NCBI GenBank assembly: GCA_024509875.1
Contig: JAMPIV010019831.1
Span: forward strand, 372,001-436,000
DNA length: 64,000 nt
Reading direction: 5' to 3'
From: Oreohelix idahoensis
Taxonomy: Eukaryota > Mollusca > Gastropoda > Stylommatophora > Oreohelicidae
The notes under the pieces are model-generated. The model was not told where the DNA came from. It worked only from the letters and a program-made list of their open reading frames with translations, and ran no database searches. The translations under genes and the position numbers were made by a program. This document shows positions 57,063 to 64,000 of the stretch, one piece after another (the stretch's first letter is position 1; each line of letters starts with the position of its first letter).

Positions 57063-57071
57063 GCCATCTTG
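57063..57071 (+). promoter_or_regulatory. YY1-like motif in A3 leader
   Basis: GCCATCTTG about 240 bases before ORF1, as in B1. Likely close to the transcription start; this is inferred from L1. Confidence 0.4.
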
Positions 57072-57302
57072 AAAGACATATTTAAGTGGTGAATAATTTA
57101 TACTTTTGTTGATAGTATTAGAGTAGGCCTACTGTAGTTAAGGTTAAGTATTAGGGGACTATTTAATTTAAGAATCGTAGTGGGGTAAAGATATATATAA
57201 CAAAATAAACCAAAAGCCAAAGATTACATATAATATTCAATCATCAGAATATAATTCAAAGACAACAAATAGTAGCATACTAAAAGACAGGGAAAATAAC
57301 CA

Positions 57303-59141
57303 ATGGTAGTATTCACCAGAAAACAGTCCGAGGAAGGGAAAGCGATGGCCAAAACTCCAGAAAAAGACAAAACTTTAAACCGGACAGAAAGAAACAGGAC
57401 CACGAACCCTGAAATCAGAAAAACAGAACTAAAGGACACGAGTAAAACAATAATGGAAAATCGGGAAGGAGGCGCGGAAGGAAAAACAACAAAAAGCAGA
57501 ATCAACAAAGGAGAAAGATCAGGAACCAGCACAGCGAACGGAAAGAAAGGACCCAGGGAAAAGGATAATCAGGACAGCCAGGTAAACGCGGACAAAACAA
57601 GTCATGAAACCAGAGGGGATAAACTGAAAGGAGGCTCAGAAGTAAAAACAACAAAGGAAGGCAAAACGTGGGCAGAAGCAGTTAAAAACCAAGGTAGGGA
57701 CACCAGGCATGATAAACTAGAAGAAAATACTAACCAAAAAAATAGCAATGAAAGTACCAAAAAAGACTCAAGACATCTAGCAACCCAGGCAGCTCCCAAA
57801 AATAAAGATGTAGTAAACATATGTCGTTTAAAGATAACGCAAGTAGCTGGTGAGGCTGTCAAGATCAAGGCATTAGATGAAGACAAAATTATAAACATCC
57901 TTGATCCTGTGTTAGGCAAAAAGGCGATAGCCAAAATTTCAAAAACCCATTTTGGCATAATAATTATCCCAAATCAGAGTGACAGAATAAAAGAGATGAT
58001 AGAGGAACTCAAAGTAGAAGCAAAAACAGTGACTCTTGCACACGACATAGAAGTAAAGATAGAGCTAGCAAAAGTGACCAGTAGATGTGTGTTAAAAGGA
58101 ATAAACACTACCCTTTCAAGCGAGGAAGTTATGAACATCCTCGCAAAACATAACCCAGACATAAAGCTGGTACACGTGGAATAAATAATGGTGAAAGGGA
58201 GTATCGTTAATCCAGTGGTAGTGATAACAACAGAAGGTAGGGAACCCCCCAAGACGGTACTATTTGGGAAAACACAAAAAAAACACAGAAGCATTCATTC
58301 CCCCAGTGTTGCAGTGCTCCAACTGCATGAAGTTTGGTCATGGGCGCCACACTTGCAGGGGGAAGGCAGTATGTAGGTTTTGTGCGGGGGCACACCCTTT
58401 CACGCAATGCGAAAAGGCAAAGTCAGATACTGACTATAAAAAGGATAATGCAAACAGAAAATGCATTAATTGCAAAGGAAGCCATAGCGCCAGATTCCAG
58501 GGCTGCCCAGTATATCAGCAGACCAAAAAGCATTGAGGGTAGCTATAACGACCCAAACCCCTTTCAAAACGGTCATTAAAGAATTAAAAGAAAATGATAC
58601 TTATACGAACAATAAAGTTATAACAGAAATTAAGAGTGTGCAAGAAGATGTCAAAATGCTTAAGTCACAGATGGCAAAAGAAAGTAAGAACAAGTTAGAA
58701 AGTAATAGAGTACCAAAAAACCAGTCAGATGATTCAACTACATCCTCGGATGACACAAGTGCACTGAAAAGTGTAGAGGCATTGCTTCAAGAAGTGAAAG
58801 CCATACAACACCAAATTTCCCAGGATATAGCTAAACTGACTGTACTGAAAGAAGAAAATGAAATGATACTAGTCAAACTGTCTGAACAAAAAGAAGAAAG
58901 TGAAATAATACTAAAAAGAATGGAAAGTGAAAGGCAGGAGATTAACATAGGGAGAGAAGGGAATGTAGCATTGGATGAAAATAGGAAAGTGGTCAACCTA
59001 GAAGAAAATATCAAAGGTCACGTTGAGGCACTTTTACCATACATAGTGGAAAAAGTTAGGAATAAAATGATAAGTTTAAATAAGGTTTTTCTTGAGAACT
59101 TGATGGACAGTGGGTCCACAAGTACAGGAAATGCAGAATAA
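57303..59141 (+). pseudogene. A3 ORF1, gag-like protein, interrupted
   Basis: From ATG 57303 the frame is open for 293 codons and covers the basic N-terminus and the folded middle part. It then stops at 58182-58184 through a nonsense change relative to A1. Reading continues in the same frame, but near 58270 an eight-A run (seven expected) shifts it. The three zinc knuckles (58315-58510) and the coiled-coil tail to 59141 are otherwise well preserved. A further frame change lies at about 58535. This is the only copy in the window that shows the N-terminal half of the family's ORF1. Confidence 0.87.
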
Positions 59142-59181
59142 GAGCAAATTTGATAGTTAACCAAAATAAAAAGTACACTAG

Positions 59182-62100
59182 ATGATGTTAAAATTCAATT
59201 TAGAAAGATTTAGAATTATCCAGTGGAATTGTAGGGGTATTAAAAAACATTTTACACCCCTACTATCAGAGACTGGAGGAAATACTGATATATATGCTCT
59301 TCAAGAGACCCATTTAAACCCAAATAATAGATATAGTTGTAAGGGCTTTAAGATACTTAGACACGATAGGAAAGAAGGTAGAGGAGGAGGTGTCGCAGTA
59401 TTAGTTAGCGAAAAATTTAAAATCATAGACTGGGAAGTATTTAACACAACCAATATAAAAGGTATCCAGGTTACTATAGCAGCTGAACCAAACAATCTAA
59501 CAATTCTAAATGTATATGCTAAAGATGGCACAATTAAAGATGAAGAAATACTAGCCATAAGCACCAGACTAGGCCCCAAAACAATCATAGTAGGCGATTT
59601 TAATTCCCATCATTGTGCTTGGGGTGGACAACATGCAGATAATGCAGGAAAATGCCTACTTGACTTCATAGAAAACAATGAACTACTAATACTAAATGAT
59701 GGATCTGCAACAAGAATTAATCCACAAGCTAATAGGGCAGACTCAGCAATAGACATAAGTATAGCAACTAACAACCTAGCGAATGTAAATTGGGAAGAGT
59801 TACAAGACACAAACTCAGATCATCTGCCCATTGTAATAACCATGCATGAAAATGTCATTCCAAACCCAGAACCAGAGAAACCTACCTTCAACTATAAAAA
59901 AGCAAACTGGGAAGCTTTCCAATCAGAGCTGGAGGTGATGGAATATAAAGACATGGAATCAGATGATAATGACTTGTGGGCAGAAACACTGACCAATGAA
60001 ATTCTGAAAATAGCAATAAAGTATATACCAAATAAAAATATGCCACAACACCTTAAACCAATAAATAACATTAATAAGAAAAGAGAAACTCAATGGAATA
60101 AAGAACCAGTTGCCTGGTGGAATAAAAGCTGTGCAGAAATTCATGAGAGAAGAAAAAGGGCCTTACAAAAATATAGAAATAACAGAACAGAAGAAAACTA
60201 TGATAAGTATAAACTTATTAGGAATGAATCTAACAGAATAATATTCAAAGCCAAAGAAACTAACTGGAAGGAGTTTTGTCAGTCACTTAAACCTAGCACT
60301 CAAATTAGAGAAGTATGGAAAAAGCTTAAGGCAATCAAAGGGAACAATAAGAAAACAATAATGCCAACAATCAAACTACCAAAGAGAGCAGAAACAGATA
60401 AAGAAAAAGCTAATGCCCTTGCCGAGTATTTCTATAAAGTCAGTGCAAAAAGTAGCCTTGGACAGGAAGAAAATGAGAGAAGAGAAAGACTTAGGATACA
60501 TTTTTTAAAAGAACTACCAGACCAGATAGATGAAACAAACTATTTAGATGCTGATATAACAGAGGAAGAAGTAACTAATGCAATAAAAGATAAATCTAAT
60601 ACTGCCTTAGTTATGAAATCCTTAAGAAAGTACCCAAAAGAACTATAAACATAATAACTTCACTTTATAACAAAATCTGGAACTTAGGAAAGATACCAAA
60701 AGCATGGAAAGTAGCTATGATAGTACCCATTCTAAAACCCAATAAGGAAGCCCATGATGTAAGTTCATATAGGCCTATCTCCTTAACATCACAACTAGGT
60801 AAAATACTGGAAACTGTTGTGAATAAAAGAGTTAAATTCTACCTAGAAAAAAACCAGTTATATAGCCCAAACCAGTCAGGGTTTAGAGCAGACAGAAGTA
60901 CAGTAGACCAGCTTGTAAGATTAGAACATGATGTAAAGCTAGGGTTCAAGAGGAAAGAGAAAACAGTGACAGTCTTTCTAGATGTAGCTAGAGCATATGA
61001 TGAATGCTGGCGAGATGGAGCTCTTTACAAAATGAAAAAGATTGGCATTACTGGTAAAACCTATAGATATCTAGAAAACTTTTTACAGGACAGGTATTTT
61101 GCTGTACAGGTTAATAATGATAGGTCAGAAATATATGAACAACAGAATGGGATTCCTCAAGGATCAGTGATCTCTCCTTCAATTTTCACTATAGCTGTAA
61201 ATGATTTAGCAGATGAATTTAATGACATAAAGAATGCAGTATCACAATTTGCAGATGACTGTGCCATTTGGCGATCTGGAAAAAACTTGGACCATGTTTA
61301 CAAAAAACTTCAAAATCAAATAGACAAAGTTTCAGAGTGGATGAAAAGTTGGGGCTTCCAAATTAATGTAAACAAAACAGTAGGTATGATTTTCAGCAAA
61401 GGAAATTAAAAAAAAAATAACAAAATCAATATAACCATTAAAGGACAGAAAATATGTACCTCCTCAACAACAAGATTTCTGGGCATAACTTTAGATAAAC
61501 AACTAAATTATAATAAACATATAGACAATTTGGTAGAAAGCTGTAGGGGACCCCTAAATATACTAAGGATTGTAAAAGGTAATGGATGGGGGGCCAGCAA
61601 TAAAATAATGCTTATGTTCTACAAGTCCTTCATCAGGGGGAAACTGGATTATGCCAGCATAGTCTATGACTCAGCTGCAGCTTCTAACAAAGCAAAACTG
61701 GACAGGGTTCAAAATGCAGCCATGAGAACAATTACAGGTGCATTTATATCGACACCAGTAGAAGCTCTAGAAGTAGCTCTAGGCATACCTCCCCTTGGTC
61801 TAAGACGGAAAGAACTGAGATTAAATTATTGGAGTAAAGTAGCACAAGAAGTGACCCACCCAGCACATAAAGCATTTGTCAAAAACCAACCAAGTGTATG
61901 GGACATCCCCTTAAATAAAGATAGATATCCAACAGGGTGGAGAACTATAGAAGACCTAATGCTGTTCAAAGAACTATCAAACACAATTGAAAATAGTAAT
62001 AAATACAGAAGCAAAATACCACCATGGGAACTAAAAACACCAATCATAGACTACTCACTTACTGAAAAGATCAAACAAAACATAGAAGATAAGGAAGCCA

Positions 62101-62547
62101 AAATGATAAGTAGAAAGTTCATAGAGCAACTAATTAAACAAAGTCTGGCCGTCTACACTGATGGATCCAAGGGTGATAGTGGGCAACTAGGTGCCGGAGT
62201 TGTAATACCACAATGGGGAATAAAAAAGAGCTACAGTGTAACGGAAGGGGCATCGATTTTTACTGCAGAGATGGTAGCAATTCTTAAAAGTCTAGAAATA
62301 ATCGAAGATAACCCACCAGAAGCTGTTACGATATTTACAGACTCACTATCATCACTACAAGCACTAGAACACCCAGGTAAATGTAGCCGGCCAGACATAA
62401 AGAAAGAAATTCTAGCAATTAATACATCACTAGAGAACAGAGGATGTAGTGTGAGGCTAGTGTGGGTTCCAGCACACATAGGTATAGCTGGCAACGAGTT
62501 GGCAGACCAGAACGCCAAGAAGGGAAGAACAAGTAAAAACAATATAG
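59182..62547 (+). pseudogene. A3 ORF2: endonuclease, reverse transcriptase, partial RNase H, interrupted
   Basis: ATG 59182. The endonuclease (59182-59850) is intact: IQWNCRGIKK, LQETHLNPN, GDFNSHHCAWG, SAIDISIAT, SDHLPI. The frame is open to 60648, where a 16-base deletion (at about 60609) relative to A1 and A2 shifts it. RT resumes at 60717 with YRPISLTSQLGK and FADDCAIW. It reaches a TAA at about 61407, within an A-run, where A2 reads Leu-Lys. RNase H follows from 62140 with VYTDGSKGDSGQ, TAEMVAIL, TDSLSSL and HIGIAGNELAD. The last ~150 codons are cut off by H at 62547. Confidence 0.9.
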
Positions 62548-62732
62548 TGTAATGTTATGATGTATGTATATAAGCATTACCTCGTCATCTACACAAGCAC
62601 ACACATGTTTCAGAAAGCACTCAGTAAAAGCATGTTCAGTTCGTAGCCATGTTTATTTACAGAATATCGTACATGTCAAGATTCGCATTATATTACAATG
62701 TGTGGTTCGTACTTTAATGTATTCATATTACA
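62548..62732 (-). repeat. H 3' LTR
   Basis: Short LTR with TG...CA ends, bounded by the polypurine tract on one side and A3 ORF2 on the other. Such short LTRs are common in the Mag-like Gypsy lineage; that placement is tentative. Confidence 0.8.
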
Positions 62733-62832
62733 TCCCCCTTTTTTTGAAAAAAAAATGTGTGCAAACATTTCCAACGAAATGTTTCATGTGAGAAAGGATA
62801 AGTATGTGTAATGCTCAGTGTGAGTATATATG

Positions 62833-64000
62833 TCACTGTCTGTATCGGCTGGGAGGTGTCACTGTACGGCCAGAACGAGTGGTGTAAAGTGCTGGTGGTT
62901 CTGCGGAAGTCCCTGGTTTAGCTTGAGTTGGTTGTGATTTCGGCCTTGGCGCTTGTTGGTTTTGTGGGGCACCAAAGTCTGGAGTTACTGCATTGTCTGT
63001 TGAAAGCATGGGAATTCTCTGTTCTGTTGTATTCTGTGGGATTTCTCTTATGTCCACTCTGTTTCGCCTCAGGAGGTTGCTGCTGCTGTCTGGTCTTAAA
63101 GTATAGCTCCTGGGTTCAGGGTTTCTGGAAATGATTGTTGCTTTTGACCATGTGTCATTGTTGTGGTTGTAGGTAGTCACATGCTGACCAGGATATAATG
63201 GTGGTAAGTCTTTAGCACATTTGTCATAGTTGGATTTCTGAACTTGCTGACGATGCTGAAATTGATCATATGTGCTGTCTCTATGTTGTGGACGGAAGTG
63301 GACCTTAGATGGTAGGAGGTCTTTAATTCTTCTATCAAACATAAGTTCTGCTGGACTGTCGATCTTACTGTCTACCGGTGTTGTTCTCCATCTCAAGAGT
63401 GCTAGGTGTACATCCTCTGTTCTTGTTTTCTTCATGATTGACTTGATAGTTTGTATCTGTCTCTCAATGAAACCATTAGATTTAGGGTATCTAGGTGATG
63501 ATGTTGTGTGTTTGATCTTCCAGTCCTTAGTGAAGTTTCTGTATGCTTGACCTGAGAAATGTGGACCGTTGTCTGATCTAATTTCATCTGGGATGCCAAA
63601 CATGCTGCAATACTTCTTTGTAATGTCTGCAATAACAGCTGATGGTGAGGGTTGTGGAAGTTTCTCAATGATGGGAAATTTGCTGTAGTAATCAGCAATA
63701 ATAAGATAGTCATTATTGTCGATTGAGAAAATATCAGTTCCTATAATGCTCCAAGGGCTCAATGGTATGTCTGATGGTATGAGAGGTTCTCTGCATTGCC
63801 TATTTGCATGTTCTTGGCAAATTGAACAGTTTTTACATAGTGTTTCTATGTCCTTGTTTATCTGTGGCCAGTAAACATCTTTCTTTGCTCTCAGTTGTGT
63901 CTTCACAATACCAAGGTGACTATTATGGAGCTGTTTAAGGATGATATCGCGTTGTGTTTCTGGTACAACAATGCGATCTCCTTTAAGGATCAGACCATCT
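62833..64000 (-). CDS. H integrase (C-terminal part of pol, runs off window)
   Basis: The frame is open from the edge (64000) to the stop at 62833, about 388 codons. The zinc region has QLHNSHLG and CKNCSICQ. The catalytic core shows GTDIFSID, IRSDNGPHFSG and SNGFIERQ, giving the D, D and E residues. LLRWRTTP and SPAELMFDRR follow, as in Gypsy integrases. The C-terminal tail is basic with TTRSGRTVTPPSRY at the end. No damage is visible in this part. Integrase is last here, the ordinary Gypsy order, in contrast to E1 and E2. Confidence 0.92.
   Translation of the reverse strand, partial: DGLILKGDRIVVPETQRDIILKQLHNSHLGIVKTQLRAKKDVYWPQINKDIETLCKNCSICQEHANRQCREPLIPSDIPLSPWSIIGTDIFSIDNNDYLIIADYYSKFPIIEKLPQPSPSAVIADITKKYCSMFGIPDEIRSDNGPHFSGQAYRNFTKDWKIKHTTSSPRYPKSNGFIERQIQTIKSIMKKTRTEDVHLALLRWRTTPVDSKIDSPAELMFDRRIKDLLPSKVHFRPQHRDSTYDQFQHRQQVQKSNYDKCAKDLPPLYPGQHVTTYNHNNDTWSKATIISRNPEPRSYTLRPDSSSNLLRRNRVDIREIPQNTTEQRIPMLSTDNAVTPDFGAPQNQQAPRPKSQPTQAKPGTSAEPPALYTTRSGRTVTPPSRYRQ

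Larger units (their letters stand above)
57050..62547 (+). mobile_element. LINE A3, near full-length copy of family A, 3' part cut by element H
   Basis: Includes a ~250-base leader, ORF1 and ORF2 to the RNase H domain. The 5' limit is set only roughly, from the YY1-like motif at 57063. At 62547 the sequence changes to the LTR of H. The missing 3' end presumably lies to the right of H, outside the window. It has one nonsense change and a frameshift in ORF1, and a 16-base deletion and a stop in ORF2. Confidence 0.85.
62548..64000 (-). mobile_element. Gypsy LTR element H, 3' part, inserted in A3
   Basis: The 3' LTR is 62548-62732 (185 bases; minus TGTAATATGAATAC to CATAACATTACA). It is preceded on the minus strand by the polypurine run aaaaaaaggggga (62733-62745). 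Integrase follows. The bases before 62548 (tatag, 62543-62547) would be the target-site duplication; the partner lies off the window. Confidence 0.87.

Overview
The window is eukaryotic, most likely from an AT-rich invertebrate animal. It contains no bacterial-style genes, operons or ribosome binding sites. Instead it is a dense, layered pile of retrotransposons with short stretches of apparent host non-coding DNA between them. The mix of lineages fits a marine invertebrate such as a mollusc, but nothing in the sequence fixes the species. The lineages are EN-RT-RNaseH LINEs of the I/Nimb type, L1/Tx1-like LINEs, Gypsy LTR elements with integrase placed before reverse transcriptase (Gmr1-like), and a short-LTR Gypsy element.

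Left nest (1-16729, all insertions on the minus strand). An I-like LINE (A1) runs off the left edge; its 5' end is at 16729. Three insertions split it. A Tx1-like LINE (C, 3008-7356) is flanked by a 16-bp target-site duplication (TSD). A full-length relative of A (B1, 7415-13763) has its 5' half inverted. A second, 5'-truncated A copy (A2, 13776-16706) lies beside it. B1 and A2 sit at the same 11-12-bp target, which is therefore present three times. C also carries about 0.6 kb that looks like a 3' transduction, with a small SINE-like insert inside it.

Middle nest (18980-43.1 kb). A degenerate Tx1-like LINE (D, minus) is split by an 18.3-kb Gypsy element (E2, plus, 2.4-kb LTRs, TSD aatat) that has gag, protease and integrase but no reverse transcriptase. 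Into the leader of E2 a complete Gypsy element (E1, plus, ~1.5-kb LTRs, TSD tatcc) has inserted. E1 has one intact open reading frame of about 1634 codons in the order gag-PR-IN-RT-RNaseH.

Right part. A 6.4-kb LTR element (F1, 44346-50783, minus, TSD ccttc) encodes gag, protease and a proline-rich tail, but no RT or integrase. Next come a short A tail fragment and a second, internally deleted, 5'-inverted B copy (B2). About 4.7 kb of apparently host DNA follows (52379-57050), with one tRNA-like SINE head and two weak exon candidates. Then there is a nearly full-length A copy on the plus strand (A3, from ~57050), interrupted at 62547 by the integrase-bearing 3' end of another Gypsy element (H), which runs off the right edge.

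The A and B families, and probably C and D, are LINEs using target-primed reverse transcription. E1, E2, F1 and H use integrase. E1 is the only element here with every domain intact in one frame. A2, B1 and A1 keep long open ORF2 segments but are truncated, inverted or interrupted.
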